A stretch of DNA of 64,000 bases, taken from the NCBI RefSeq assembly GCF_023195925.1, contig NZ_JALPRE010000011.1, forward strand, positions 62,001 through 126,000, written 5' to 3'. Shown here one piece after another: positions 44,758 through 54,607 of the stretch. Both the position numbers and the translations under genes were made by a program. Below the pieces are notes generated by a model, which made no database searches, was not told the DNA's origin, and worked only from the letters and a program-made list of their open reading frames with translations. The stretch's first letter is position 1. Each line of letters opens with the position of its first letter. The stretch is from Aquimarina acroporae. Its GTDB lineage: Bacteria > Bacteroidota > Bacteroidia > Flavobacteriales > Flavobacteriaceae.

Positions 44758-45643
44758 AAGAACCGCAGCATTACTCGCCGCTTTTGGTGCGAGTTTGATC
44801 TATGCGGTTAATCATACCGTTGCCAAGGGACTAATGCCTACCTATATTAAACCCTTTGGGTTTATTTTTCTAAGAGTAATAGGTGCAGCAGTCTTATTTT
44901 GGTTGGCATCGGTCTGGGCCCCCAAGCAAAAGATAGAACGTAGTGATTGGCCCAGAATTTTGGGTTGTACCATTTTTGGTATGGTTATAAATATGCTTAT
45001 GTTCTTCAAAGGGCTACAACTTTCTACTCCTATAAACAGTTCGGTAATGATTACCATATCACCCATTATGGTTTTCATACTCTCTGCCATTTTCATTAAA
45101 GAGAAAATTACGTTTCTAAGAACTATTGGCATACTTCTGGGGTTTGCTGGTGCATTAGGGCTTATACTTTTTGGAGCCGAAATACGCCAGGATGCTCCAA
45201 ATATTCCTTTGGGGAATACTTTATTTATTATTAATGCTGCCTCCTATGCCATTTATCTGGTCATGGTAAAACCTTTAACGGCCAAATATCACTCCTTTAC
45301 GTTAATGAAGTGGTTTTTTCTTTTGGCTGTGGTAATAAATTTCCCAATTACCATTTCTGAATTTAATGAGGTAGAATGGAGCTCTTTACCCTTTGATGTT
45401 ATCTGGAAAATGGTATTTGTGGTAGTGGGCACCACCTTTTTTACTTACCTATTAAATGTATTTGCTTTAAAAACATTGAAAGCATCTACCATAGGAGCAT
45501 TCATATATTTACAGCCCTTATTAGCCATAAGTTTTGCTATGGCCATGGGTGCAGATTCTTTAAATCTGGTGAAGATAGTATCTGCTGTTCTGGTATTTAT
45601 AGGAGTATATCTGGTAACTAAAAAGCCAAAGACTTTAGCTTAG
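44750..45643 (+). CDS. EamA/DMT-family transporter
   Basis: A 297-residue inner-membrane protein with ten predicted hydrophobic segments in two duplicated EamA halves (residues about 6-140 and 150-290); the start MDKRTAALLAAFGASLIYAV is typical. Families of this type export amino acids, nucleosides or metabolites; the substrate is not evident. It overlaps the ArsC-like gene by 8 nt, and its last 9 bp overlap the convergent thioesterase gene. No signal other than the first helix. Confidence 0.9.
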   Translation: MDKRTAALLAAFGASLIYAVNHTVAKGLMPTYIKPFGFIFLRVIGAAVLFWLASVWAPKQKIERSDWPRILGCTIFGMVINMLMFFKGLQLSTPINSSVMITISPIMVFILSAIFIKEKITFLRTIGILLGFAGALGLILFGAEIRQDAPNIPLGNTLFIINAASYAIYLVMVKPLTAKYHSFTLMKWFFLLAVVINFPITISEFNEVEWSSLPFDVIWKMVFVVVGTTFFTYLLNVFALKTLKASTIGAFIYLQPLLAISFAMAMGADSLNLVKIVSAVLVFIGVYLVTKKPKTLA

Positions 45644-46111
45644 ATCTACTGGCTTTTTATTAAATCTTCTCGTATCCTCTTTGGTAAGGGTTCTAAAATC
45701 TGAAGGGCGCTCAATCTTTTCCATAAGCTTGCTTAAATCTTCGGGAAGTGGGATTAATTTTCTTGTACCCAGATCCATCCAAGCTCCCATCATTTCACAT
45801 TGCGCAAAATTTCTTCCTTTGTGATCATAGAAATTATGCCTGAATTCGAAAAACATTCCATCTTCACTCAACCCTGAAATTTCTAATGAAACTTTTACCG
45901 GCGGTCCATAAAAAACCTCTTTGAAATAATAAATATGTTCATAAAAAACCACTGGACCAATATTTAATTTACCTAGTAGTCTTCTATCAAAACCATGTTC
46001 TGCCAAAAAAGACATACGTGTATGCGCTGCAAATTCAATATATGCCTTGTTAGCTAAATGTCGATTTGCATCGATATCATTCCATCTTATTTCAAAGTCT
46101 TTTATATACAT
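45635..46111 (-). CDS. Acyl-CoA thioesterase family protein (hot-dog fold)
   Basis: A 158-residue 4-hydroxybenzoyl-CoA-thioesterase/YbgC-type hot-dog protein. Key positions: FEIRWNDIDANRHLANKAYI, where the Asp of the RxxD(I/M)D motif is the usual catalytic residue, followed by EFAAHTRMSFLAEHGFD, then YFKEVFYGPPVKVSLEIS. Such enzymes hydrolyse acyl-CoA thioesters. It ends in a convergent overlap with the EamA gene and starts 134 bp from the bestrophin-like gene. Substrate chain length cannot be predicted. Confidence 0.88.
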   Translation of the reverse strand: MYIKDFEIRWNDIDANRHLANKAYIEFAAHTRMSFLAEHGFDRRLLGKLNIGPVVFYEHIYYFKEVFYGPPVKVSLEISGLSEDGMFFEFRHNFYDHKGRNFAQCEMMGAWMDLGTRKLIPLPEDLSKLMEKIERPSDFRTLTKEDTRRFNKKPVDLS

Positions 46112-46245
46112 AAGCGTTGATTTAATATTACAAAAATACGAAACATTTTATTATGCGTGCATAATAAAATACACTATTCATATCAAAATCGTTTAAGGTT
46201 TTGAAAACCAATATGGTCTTCTTATTTTAGAAAAAAATATCACAC

Positions 46246-47247
46246 ATGTACATTAAAAGAAATATCGGTTGGGGTTTAATTCTAAGATTTGGGTGGAAAA
46301 ATATCTTGTTTTTTGTTTTTTACGCTGCATTTATTTTTTCATTGTATTATTTCTTAAACTTAACTTTTATTGACATTCCCTTTCAGCCCTTATCGGTCAT
46401 TGGTATTGCCGTAGCTTTTTATATTGGCTTTAAAAATAGTCAGAGTTATGACCGTTTTTGGGAAGGACGTAAAATTTGGGGTGGCATTGTAAACTATTCC
46501 AGAACTTGGGCCAATCAAGTGCTTTGTCTTATTGATGATGATCACCAAACCAAAAGTATTTTAATACATCGCCATATTGCTTGGATAAATGCTTTGAGAA
46601 TACAACTGCGGCAACCTACTTCTTTTTCTATCAAAGAGAATTCGTCTGTAGAAAGTTTATTTAAGAAACATGGAGAACAACAACCAGCTTGTGATGCCAC
46701 TAAACAATTTGTTCCCCAAGAAGAATATGAGGATCTTTTAAGCCGTAAAAATACTGCCACTCATATTGTAAAAAATCAAGGGCTTCATCTTAAGAAATTA
46801 TCTAAAGAAGGTAAAATTACCGAATTCGACAAGCAACTCTTACATGCTGTTCTTGAAGAACTTTATAATTTACAGGGTAAATGCGAACGAATTAAAAACA
46901 CTCCTTTCCCCAGGCAGTATGCTTATTTTAGTACAGTTTTCACCTGGATTTTTGTACTACTTCTTCCCTTTGGAATGCTGAATGTATTCGAAGCAGAATT
47001 AGCCAATATGCCCGATGAAATACAACGTTGGTTTATCTTTTTAATGATCCCACTATCGGTATTGGTATCTTGGATTTTTACAACTATGGAAAAAATTGGA
47101 AGTAATAGCGAAGACCCTTTTGAAGGTCGTGTAAACGATGTTCCTATGACAGCGTTATGCAGAACTATAGAAATAGATTTACGAGACATGCTAGACGAAG
47201 ACAACCTTCCAGAAAAAATAAAACCTAAAGATAACATCTTGTATTAA
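46246..47247 (+). CDS. Bestrophin-like chloride channel family protein
   Basis: A 333-residue protein of the bacterial bestrophin (UPF0187/YneE) family. The start MYIKRNIGWGLILRFGWKNI is followed by a first membrane hairpin, then FYIGFKNSQSYDRFWEGRKIWGG, the family's hallmark loop, a long helical cytoplasmic domain and two more membrane helices near 240-290 ending GSNSEDPFEGRVNDVPMTAL. Characterised homologues form pentameric ion channels. Its last base is the first base of the next ATG (TAATG), so it is coupled to the hydrolase gene. Confidence 0.93.
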   Translation: MYIKRNIGWGLILRFGWKNILFFVFYAAFIFSLYYFLNLTFIDIPFQPLSVIGIAVAFYIGFKNSQSYDRFWEGRKIWGGIVNYSRTWANQVLCLIDDDHQTKSILIHRHIAWINALRIQLRQPTSFSIKENSSVESLFKKHGEQQPACDATKQFVPQEEYEDLLSRKNTATHIVKNQGLHLKKLSKEGKITEFDKQLLHAVLEELYNLQGKCERIKNTPFPRQYAYFSTVFTWIFVLLLPFGMLNVFEAELANMPDEIQRWFIFLMIPLSVLVSWIFTTMEKIGSNSEDPFEGRVNDVPMTALCRTIEIDLRDMLDEDNLPEKIKPKDNILY

Positions 47248-48209
47248 TGCCAATTATTCCATCTTCTTATTCTCCACCATTTCTATTTAAAAATGGCCAT
47301 TTTTCGACTATTTATCCAAATCTTTTGAGAAAAGTTAAGGGCGTTCAGCAAAAGCGTGAACGGGTAGAATTGGCTGATGGTGATTTTATTGATATAGACT
47401 GGAGTTATGCTTCTTCTGCAACTCAAAAAGTATCGATAATTATTCACGGGTTAGAAGGTAATGCCCAACGGCAATACATGGTAGGTCTTGCCAAACATCT
47501 TAACCAAAACCAATGGGATACTGCATTGGTCAACTTACGAAACTGTAGTGGTGAGGTAAATCGTTTATATCGGTCCTACAATGCCGGAGTGACCGAGGAC
47601 CTTTCTGAAATTATCGATCACATTCTTAAAACTAAAAATTATACCAGCATTTCACTTTGTGGTTTTAGTCTAGGTGGTAATTTGGTTCTAAAGTATTTAG
47701 GAGAAAATGACAATCTTCCGTCCCAGATAAAAGCGGCTGTTGCAGTTTCTGCGCCTTGCGATCTATATAATTCTCTACTTGAAATCAACAAACCCAAAAA
47801 CATCATCTACCAGCAAAGATTCATAAAACACCTTAAAGCTAAATTAATAGACAGGCAAGCTGTTTTTCAAGATCATATTAGCAAAGAAGAAATTAAGGCA
47901 TGTACTTCATTAATTGATATTGATAATTTATACACTAGTAGAGCACATGGATATAAAGATGCACTAGACTATTATGCCAAATGCAGTAGTAAACAATTTC
48001 TTCCTAACATAAATATTCCTACGCTACTTATAAATGCTAAGAATGATTCATTTTTGGGCTCAGAATGTTATCCTTTGCAGGAAGCTAGAGAAAATGAGAG
48101 TTTCTTCTTGAAAATACCAGATTATGGAGGACATGTAGGATTTTATTCTCCGGGAAACACATACTACAACGAGGTTGTAACCTTAGAATTCTTCGAAAAA
48201 ATGAGTTAA
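47247..48209 (+). CDS. YheT-like alpha/beta hydrolase
   Basis: A 320-residue hydrolase of the YheT/ABHD1 type. The start LFKNGHFSTIYPNLLRK and IIIHGLEGNAQRQYMVGLAK are typical. The nucleophile is Ser141 in the elbow GFSLGGNLVLK; the acid is in TLLINAKNDSFLG and the His is in YGGHVGFYSPG. These enzymes are putative esterases or lipases of unknown substrate. It is translationally coupled to the bestrophin-like gene, with no shared function evident. The downstream gap of 197 bp holds the T9SS protease promoter. Confidence 0.92.
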   Translation: MPIIPSSYSPPFLFKNGHFSTIYPNLLRKVKGVQQKRERVELADGDFIDIDWSYASSATQKVSIIIHGLEGNAQRQYMVGLAKHLNQNQWDTALVNLRNCSGEVNRLYRSYNAGVTEDLSEIIDHILKTKNYTSISLCGFSLGGNLVLKYLGENDNLPSQIKAAVAVSAPCDLYNSLLEINKPKNIIYQQRFIKHLKAKLIDRQAVFQDHISKEEIKACTSLIDIDNLYTSRAHGYKDALDYYAKCSSKQFLPNINIPTLLINAKNDSFLGSECYPLQEARENESFFLKIPDYGGHVGFYSPGNTYYNEVVTLEFFEKMS

Positions 48210-48406
48210 TTAAGAACGCTACAATAGGTTTTTTCTTACATAATCATTTTTTTAAACGAACGTTAAGCCTATGTTAATGTTTTATAAAGAATTTTCAAGC
48301 GCCTCATCGAAAAACTTTTTTTTATTGACAATATTTTAAGAGTTTTGGTCGTTTCCTTAGATTTTTTCAAGGAATCCTAACTAATGCTAACTCAAACTCA
48401 AAAAAA

Positions 48407-51400
48407 ATGAAAAAAAGCTACAGAAGTCTTAGTCTAGCTTTGAACTTCACACAAACCAAATTGAGCGTAATTGCATTTTTTACAATGCTGCTCGTTTCGG
48501 CCGGTCTTTTCGCGCAAACCACTGCAGATAAGGCAAAAATGGCACAACAAACCAACTTAGCAAAATTAAATCAATTACAAGCCGACTTTTCCCAAAAAGC
48601 GGCACTCGACAAGAAGAAAGCTGTGCAAATGGCACAACTTGATGGTAGACCAACCAAAATTCAAGCAAAAAACGGAAGTTACTCTGAGCTTCAGAAAGTT
48701 GCTTCTTTTGGAGGAAAAAATTATTATATCTATTATACCACTAATAACGTAGATGCTGCCAGATCTACAAGAACCAACCACCTTAATTCTGGAGGATCTT
48801 TAGGATTAAATCTTGACGGGCAAAATATGACAGCTCACGTTTGGGATGGTGGTCACGCACGTGTTACGCATCAGGAATATGATGGTCCTGGAGGTAACAA
48901 TCGTGTAACCATTCAAGATGCCTCTTCAGAAGGAGGAACGCAACTTAACTTTCACGCAGCTCACGTAACAGGAACTGTAATGGCTTCTGGAGTGCAAGCC
49001 GATGCAAAAGGTATGGCGCCTCAAGCGAAAGTACATGGATATATGTGGAACAATGATGTTTCTGAAGCTACTTCTGCTGCTGCAAACGGAATGTTAGTCT
49101 CTAACCACTCTTATGGTTTTAGAGGAGATCTTGTTCCCGATCAATATTTTGGTGCATATATCGATGAATCAAGAAATTGGGATGAAGTAATGTTCAATGC
49201 ACCTTTCTACCTTATGGTAGTTGCTGCTGGTAATGATGGTAACCAAAATGGTTATAACGGTGCTCCTCTTGACGGAAACTCTTCTTATGATAAGTTGACA
49301 GGGCACTCTACTTCAAAAAATAATTTAGTAGTTGCAAATGCACAAGATGCTAATGTAAATAGTAACGGATCACTAGTTAGTGTTTCAATCAATTCTTCAA
49401 GTAGTGAAGGACCTACTGATGATTATAGAATTAAGCCTGATATTACTGGTAACGGTACTGGAGTGTACTCTACGTACCAAAATAGTGATACTGCATATAA
49501 TAGTATTACCGGAACGTCTATGGCATCACCAAACGTTACGGGTTCATTATTATTATTACAACAACATTACAACAACATCAATGGTAACTTTATGAGAGCA
49601 GCAACCTTAAAAGGTATTGCTCTGCACACTGCCGACGATGCAGGACCATCTGGACCAGACGCTGTTTACGGTTGGGGATTATTAAATGCTAAAGCAGCTG
49701 CTGAAGTAATTACTAATGCTGGTAGTGGAGAGTCTAAAGTAGAAGAATTAACACTTAATGGTGGTCAAAGCTATACTATTACTGTTGATTCTGATGGGAC
49801 TAGCCCTTTACTAGCTTCTATCTCTTGGACAGATCGTCCTGGAACTGCTGTAACTGCTACTAACTCTAATACTCCGGTTCTTGTAAATGACCTTGATATA
49901 AGAGTAACAAAAGGATCTACTACATATGAGCCTTATAGACTAACTAGTATCACTACTAACGGTACTGGTGACAACAATGTTGACCCCTATGAAAGAATAG
50001 ATGTAGCAAATGCTTCTGGAACATACACCATTACTGTAACACACAAGGGATCATTAACTGGTGGAAGCCAGAACTTCTCTCTTGTAGTAACAGGATTAAC
50101 AGGAACTCCAGTAGTTTGTAACGCAACAGTACCAACAAATGTAGCCGCTTCAAACATCAGCCATGATTCTGCAACCATAGGATGGACTGCAGTTCCAGCT
50201 GCAACTTATGACGTAAGATACCGCGTAGCAGGAAATTCTTCATGGACAACTTTACAAGATGTTGGAGGAAATTCTACAAATTTAAGTGGGCTTACAGAAT
50301 TAACTTCATATGAGGTACAAGTAAGAAGTAAGTGTTCTGATGGAACTACTTCTTCGTATAGCCCGACAACTACATTTAGTACTATAGAGTTCCAATTAAC
50401 CTATTGTGACTCAAACGGACAAAGTGTGGCTGATGAATTTATTAGCAGAGTACAACTAGGAACTATAGATAATACTTCTGGTGCTGGATCTGGAGGGTAT
50501 ACAGATTTTACTTCGGTATCTACAAGTTTAGCAAAAGGTAGCTCAAATACAATTACAGTAACTCCTACCTGGACAGGTACAACGTATAACGAAGGATATA
50601 GTGTTTGGATCGATTACAACCAAAACGGTGTATTTACTGATGCTGGAGAACAAGTTTGGACACAAAGTGCAACCCAAACAACTCCAGTAAGCGGATCGTT
50701 TACAGTACCTTCAAGCGCTGCAGATGGGCCTACCAGAATGCGTGTATCTATGAAATATAATGGTGTGCCAACTTCTTGTGAGTCTTTCCAATATGGAGAA
50801 GTAGAAGATTATACGGTATCTATTGGAGGAACTGCTCCCGATACTCAGGCACCAACTGCTCCTACAAGCTTAGCAGCATCTAATATTACTGAAACTACCC
50901 TTACCTTAAACTGGACAGCTTCTACAGATAATGTAGGTGTTACAGAATATGATGTATACCAAGGAAGCACAGTATTAGGATCTGTTACCAATACTACTGC
51001 AAATGTTACGGGTCTTACTGCAAATACTGCATATCAATTTAGCGTAGTTGCAAAAGATGCAGCAGGAAACGAATCTGCTGCAAGTAACGTAGTAAGTGTT
51101 ACTACTAGTGGTGGTGGAAGTGGATCTGGATGTACATCTGGAATCACTGCATTCCCATATAATGAAGGGTTTGAAAACACATTAGGAGCTTGGACACAAT
51201 CTACTGCTGATGATATTAACTGGACTGTAGATGCAAACGGAACACCATCTAATGGTACCGGACCATCAAGTGCTACTCAAGGCTCTTACTATATATTTGT
51301 TGAAGCTTCTGGAAACGGAACCGGATATCCTAACAAACAAGCAATCTTAACATCTCCATGTTTTGATCTTAGTAGTTTATCTAGCGCTTCATTAACGTTT

Positions 51401-52045
51401 AGCTACCATATGTATGGAGCTGCAGATATGGGAAGCATAGCTGTTGAAGCTAGTACAGACGAAGGTGCTACTTGGACCAGTATCTGGAGTCAAACAGGAA
51501 ACAAAGGAAACTCTTGGCAAAACGCAAATATTGATCTTGCTGCATATGTAGGTGGTGGAGTTCAATTACGATTCAATAGAATTACTGGAGCTACATGGCA
51601 AGCCGATATTGCCATAGATAACTTATCTATTGGTAGTTCTGGTGGTGGACCTGTTGATCAATGTGAGGGTGTACCTGCATGGAGCAGCACACAATCTTAC
51701 TCAGTAGGAGATCGTGTAACATACCAAGGAAGCCTTTATGAAAGAACAGCTACAGGATGGACTAATTTAGGACCTTGTGGTACTACAACATCATTTGCTG
51801 TAACTTCTGATGGATTTGGACCTCCAATAGGAGCAGATTTTATCTTATCTCCAAACCCAGCAAACTCTGTGCTTAACGTATCTATGAGAACTTTCGGAAC
51901 TCACCAGTACCGAATCTTAAATATGTTAGGACAAGTAGTGGACAAAGGAACATTTACCAATGTGATTAATGTTCAGAAATTAGAAAATGGTCCTTACATC
52001 TTAAATGTAGATAATGGGACTATAAAACGTTTTATTAAGCAATAA
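48407..52045 (+). CDS. T9SS-secreted multi-domain subtilisin-like serine protease
   Basis: A 1212-residue exoenzyme. Signal peptide ends SAGLFAQ (37). The S8 domain has Asp147 (HVWDGGHARV), His183 (NFHAAHVTGTV) and Ser371 (ITGTSMASPNVTG). Then follow a jelly-roll domain (about 430-560), a fibronectin III-like part (TVPTNVAASNISHDSATIGW), a GEVED domain (YGEVEDYTVSIG), a second fibronectin III (APTSLAASNITETTLTLNW), a MAM-like domain (GFENTLGAWTQSTADDINWT), a chitin-binding-type CBM (WSSTQSYSVGDRVTYQGSLY) and a T9SS sorting tail ending KRFIKQ. Exported and surface-anchored or released; likely degrades particulate protein, perhaps bound to chitinous matter. Own terminator at 52068. Confidence 0.93.
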   Translation: MKKSYRSLSLALNFTQTKLSVIAFFTMLLVSAGLFAQTTADKAKMAQQTNLAKLNQLQADFSQKAALDKKKAVQMAQLDGRPTKIQAKNGSYSELQKVASFGGKNYYIYYTTNNVDAARSTRTNHLNSGGSLGLNLDGQNMTAHVWDGGHARVTHQEYDGPGGNNRVTIQDASSEGGTQLNFHAAHVTGTVMASGVQADAKGMAPQAKVHGYMWNNDVSEATSAAANGMLVSNHSYGFRGDLVPDQYFGAYIDESRNWDEVMFNAPFYLMVVAAGNDGNQNGYNGAPLDGNSSYDKLTGHSTSKNNLVVANAQDANVNSNGSLVSVSINSSSSEGPTDDYRIKPDITGNGTGVYSTYQNSDTAYNSITGTSMASPNVTGSLLLLQQHYNNINGNFMRAATLKGIALHTADDAGPSGPDAVYGWGLLNAKAAAEVITNAGSGESKVEELTLNGGQSYTITVDSDGTSPLLASISWTDRPGTAVTATNSNTPVLVNDLDIRVTKGSTTYEPYRLTSITTNGTGDNNVDPYERIDVANASGTYTITVTHKGSLTGGSQNFSLVVTGLTGTPVVCNATVPTNVAASNISHDSATIGWTAVPAATYDVRYRVAGNSSWTTLQDVGGNSTNLSGLTELTSYEVQVRSKCSDGTTSSYSPTTTFSTIEFQLTYCDSNGQSVADEFISRVQLGTIDNTSGAGSGGYTDFTSVSTSLAKGSSNTITVTPTWTGTTYNEGYSVWIDYNQNGVFTDAGEQVWTQSATQTTPVSGSFTVPSSAADGPTRMRVSMKYNGVPTSCESFQYGEVEDYTVSIGGTAPDTQAPTAPTSLAASNITETTLTLNWTASTDNVGVTEYDVYQGSTVLGSVTNTTANVTGLTANTAYQFSVVAKDAAGNESAASNVVSVTTSGGGSGSGCTSGITAFPYNEGFENTLGAWTQSTADDINWTVDANGTPSNGTGPSSATQGSYYIFVEASGNGTGYPNKQAILTSPCFDLSSLSSASLTFSYHMYGAADMGSIAVEASTDEGATWTSIWSQTGNKGNSWQNANIDLAAYVGGGVQLRFNRITGATWQADIAIDNLSIGSSGGGPVDQCEGVPAWSSTQSYSVGDRVTYQGSLYERTATGWTNLGPCGTTTSFAVTSDGFGPPIGADFILSPNPANSVLNVSMRTFGTHQYRILNMLGQVVDKGTFTNVINVQKLENGPYILNVDNGTIKRFIKQ

Positions 52046-52067
52046 AGCCAATAAACAATCAAACCTT

Positions 52068-52100
52068 AAAAGCCCGAGACATCGTTTTCGGGCTTTTTTG
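52068..52100 (+). terminator. Intrinsic terminator of the protease gene
   Basis: The stem AAAGCCCGA/TCGGGCTTT with a 10-nt loop is followed by a T-rich tail, 22 bp after the stop at 52045. Confidence 0.9.
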
Positions 52101-52202
52101 TTTTATAAGAATAAAATTATAATTTAGTGACACCTACCCCACATGAAGTGCAGCATCATTTCATATAAATCACGAAAAGCAATTATTGATAAATTTTACC
52201 AT

Positions 52203-52406
52203 ATGATTATTTTAGGAATGTTGGGCCCTTGGCAAATCCTGTTACTGTTAATGCTAATTATACCGATTATTGCCTTGATCGATATTTTACGAAGTAATTT
52301 CAAAGGAGACAACAAACTAATTTGGGTATTGGTTGTACTCTTTTTTAATATAATAGGTTCCCTATTATATTTTATTATAGGAATAAGACAAAAAATGAAA
52401 AAATGA
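52203..52406 (+). CDS. PLDc_N-type small membrane protein
   Basis: A 67-residue protein starting at ATG 52203 (MIILGMLGPWQILLLLMLII); the frame also opens at 52143 with 20 more hydrophilic residues, which would precede the first helix and are less likely. Two membrane helices flank a short polar loop containing NKLIWVLVVLFFNIIGSLLY and FIIGIRQK, which is the pattern of the phospholipase D nuclease N-terminal (PLDc_N) domain. Its role is unknown. It overlaps the next gene by 4 nt. Confidence 0.7.
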   Translation: MIILGMLGPWQILLLLMLIIPIIALIDILRSNFKGDNKLIWVLVVLFFNIIGSLLYFIIGIRQKMKK

Positions 52407-52744
52407 AACGCAAGTATGTATTCTTAATCTTGGCTATTCTAGGAGTCTGTTATACCTGGTATTTTAATATTCGGTTTTACATGACCGCAGAAGACACCTC
52501 TTTACTCAATTATATTGCACAAACAAAAACTACTTTCCCGGCCAGATCATTTAGTGCAGATTTATTGGTAGTAGTATTTACCTTCTTTGCCTGGTATATT
52601 CCAGAGTCTTTAAGGCTCAAAATCAAATATTGGTGGATACTCATACCTCTAACTTTTCTAGTGGCGATTGCCTTTACGTTTCCGTTATTTTTATACATAC
52701 GACAATCGAAACTGGATCAATTAAATGCATTACCACAAAAGTGA
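52403..52744 (+). CDS. DUF2834-like membrane protein
   Basis: A 113-residue protein with three hydrophobic segments (FLILAILGVCYTWYFNIRF, ADLLVVVFTFFAWYIPESL, WWILIPLTFLVAIAFTFPLF), matching the DUF2834 pattern (TWYxxxxF, then SxDxLVVxxTFF). Function unknown. Translationally coupled to the PLDc_N-like gene. The two small membrane proteins probably form one unit, with a third short gene at 52805 a further 60 bp away. Confidence 0.75.
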   Translation: MKRKYVFLILAILGVCYTWYFNIRFYMTAEDTSLLNYIAQTKTTFPARSFSADLLVVVFTFFAWYIPESLRLKIKYWWILIPLTFLVAIAFTFPLFLYIRQSKLDQLNALPQK

Positions 52745-52804
52745 TCTCGTCTCAAAAAATGATATTAATACGTTTTAGTATTGCCACTCCAAAATAAAGC
52801 TATT

Positions 52805-53218
52805 ATGCCAACCACATGCCCGCTGGCTCCAAGCGATAAAAAGGAGTATATCACCGATATTGGAAAAATACTGGTGCAGAAACATGGAAAAAAGAAGCAC
52901 TACTCCCCAGAAGAAGTAAAAAAAGCGCACCAACAGAGCAAATGGTATGAAGGTCTTGATTTTTCCTGCTGGGCTATGTGCATATTCTCATCACATGGGG
53001 GTTTCGAAAGTTATCATCTACAACATGATGAAACTTGCGAATATGTAATCATGAAAGGGGAAATGCTTCAAGATCTCTCTAGTACAGTGTCTGAAAAATG
53101 GTATGAAATTTCAGAGATAGATTTAGACACTTCCTGGCTAGATATTGGAGATGTTTTTGATGGCATATTGGAAGGGATCACCGAATTTTTTGGACAAATT
53201 CTAGATGGTATTTCGTAA
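52805..53218 (+). CDS. Hypothetical protein, 137 aa
   Basis: Not recognised. The start is ATG 52805 (MPTTCPLAPSDKKEYITDIG); the longer frame begins at TTG. The protein is soluble with a Cys- and Trp-rich middle (SKWYEGLDFSCWAMCIFSSH) and an acidic C-terminus with FDGILEGITEFFGQILDGIS, which may be amphipathic. The early residues ITDIGKILVQKHGKKKHYSPEEVKKA are reminiscent of a small conserved Flavobacteriaceae domain I cannot name. It is transcribed with or shortly after the two membrane protein genes. Confidence 0.65.
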   Translation: MPTTCPLAPSDKKEYITDIGKILVQKHGKKKHYSPEEVKKAHQQSKWYEGLDFSCWAMCIFSSHGGFESYHLQHDETCEYVIMKGEMLQDLSSTVSEKWYEISEIDLDTSWLDIGDVFDGILEGITEFFGQILDGIS

Positions 53219-53300
53219 AAAAACGCTTAACCAATGATAACTAACCTTAGACACAAACTTTCCAAAGTAAATATTGTATCTTAAACATAATTTTCTATAC

Positions 53301-54593
53301 ATGATTAAAAAGCTTTTATTCTTTTTTTGTTTATCGATTTTCTGCTCAGGTTTTTCACAACTTAATAGAGATATCTATGTATTTGAAGATGGTAACCAAA
53401 AGGGATACGTTGACCATAATTTAAACATTATAATTCCTGCGAATTATCAAGAGTTAGGTGGTTCCCCTAAAAAATTTAATGGATATTATTCTATTTTCAA
53501 GAAAAATAATAAATACGGAGTCTTGAATATGAAAGGTGAACATTTGATTACTGCAAAGTATGACTACCTCAGCTATTCTCAAATACCAGGTGTTTTTCAA
53601 TGTCAACTAAATAACAAATACGGATTAGTCGATAGTAGAGGGAAAGAAATCATCCCGGCACTTTACGATTACTCTCCAGACTTTATAAATAAAGGAAAAG
53701 CAATTGTAGCCGAAAAAGAACGGAAATATGGTATACTTGCTCCTAGTGGGAACCCAATAATACCCTATAACCACGAATATATCGATGCCAACTTTGAATC
53801 TACATTACAAGCATTTAGAAAAAAAGACTCTTATGGTTATATCAATCATAAAGGAACAGAAATAATTCCTGCCACGTTTGGACCTTCGCGAAATTTTAGA
53901 GGTAAGTACGCTATAGTAACTAAAGAAGGATCATATGGTATTATAAACAAAAAAGGGGAGCTGGTACTGCCAGCTGAGTATCAGGATATACGTTATAAGT
54001 GGAGTTTTTTTGGTTTTGGTAATGAAAGGCCAACAGCCAAGGTATATTTTGTAAAGAAAGATAATAAGATTGGGGTTTTTGATAAAAACCTAAAAGTTAT
54101 AACAGCACCTATTTATGACGAGATTGGAAACTTTAAAGACGGGGTCGCAGTAGTTTCTAAAAATAACAAATACGGTTTTATAAATGCAAAAGGTAAAGTT
54201 GTAATTCCACTAGAGTACGAAGACGCCGATTTCTTTTCTGAAGGTCTAGCTCCTGTAGTTAAAAATGGAAAATGGGGATTTATTGACACCAAAAACAATG
54301 TGGTTATTGATTTTAAATTTAAAGGCTGTGTAAAGCCCTTTTCTGAAGGCCTTGCAGTGTACAGAAAACGTAATCATACCTCATCTAAAGCTCACTATGT
54401 AGACGATCGTTGTGGGTATATTAACAAGAAAGGAGAGATAGAAATTGACACCAAATATAAGGAGGCACAAAATTTTAATAAGGGTGTTGGCGTTATAGAA
54501 GATGAACAAAATAGGTATTTGCTCACTAGGGATCTAAGAACATTTTTATTAAAATCGATTGAAGACGAACCAGTTATCATGGAGTCTTACTAA
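53301..54593 (+). CDS. WG-repeat protein, exported
   Basis: A 430-residue protein beginning at ATG 53301 (MIKKLLFFFCLSIFCSGFSQ, a signal peptide); the frame is open upstream only from a TTG. About ten repeats of the KYGVLNMKGEHLITAKYDYL type follow, each with a (K/Y)(W/Y)G(F/V)I(N/D)xxGK core and an aromatic-rich ending. WG repeats form beta-propeller-like or solenoid folds thought to be binding surfaces. Substrate unknown. The next gene starts 14 bp after its stop, so the two are co-transcribed. Confidence 0.88.
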   Translation: MIKKLLFFFCLSIFCSGFSQLNRDIYVFEDGNQKGYVDHNLNIIIPANYQELGGSPKKFNGYYSIFKKNNKYGVLNMKGEHLITAKYDYLSYSQIPGVFQCQLNNKYGLVDSRGKEIIPALYDYSPDFINKGKAIVAEKERKYGILAPSGNPIIPYNHEYIDANFESTLQAFRKKDSYGYINHKGTEIIPATFGPSRNFRGKYAIVTKEGSYGIINKKGELVLPAEYQDIRYKWSFFGFGNERPTAKVYFVKKDNKIGVFDKNLKVITAPIYDEIGNFKDGVAVVSKNNKYGFINAKGKVVIPLEYEDADFFSEGLAPVVKNGKWGFIDTKNNVVIDFKFKGCVKPFSEGLAVYRKRNHTSSKAHYVDDRCGYINKKGEIEIDTKYKEAQNFNKGVGVIEDEQNRYLLTRDLRTFLLKSIEDEPVIMESY

Positions 54594-54607
54594 AATTGTA
54601 ATGTATT

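Noticed and set aside
44404..45643. Arsenic resistance operon (ArsC-like plus transporter)
   Set aside because: The transporter is an EamA/DMT protein, not ArsB/Acr3, and the ArsC-like protein has a CxxC and lacks a clean ArsC arginine motif.
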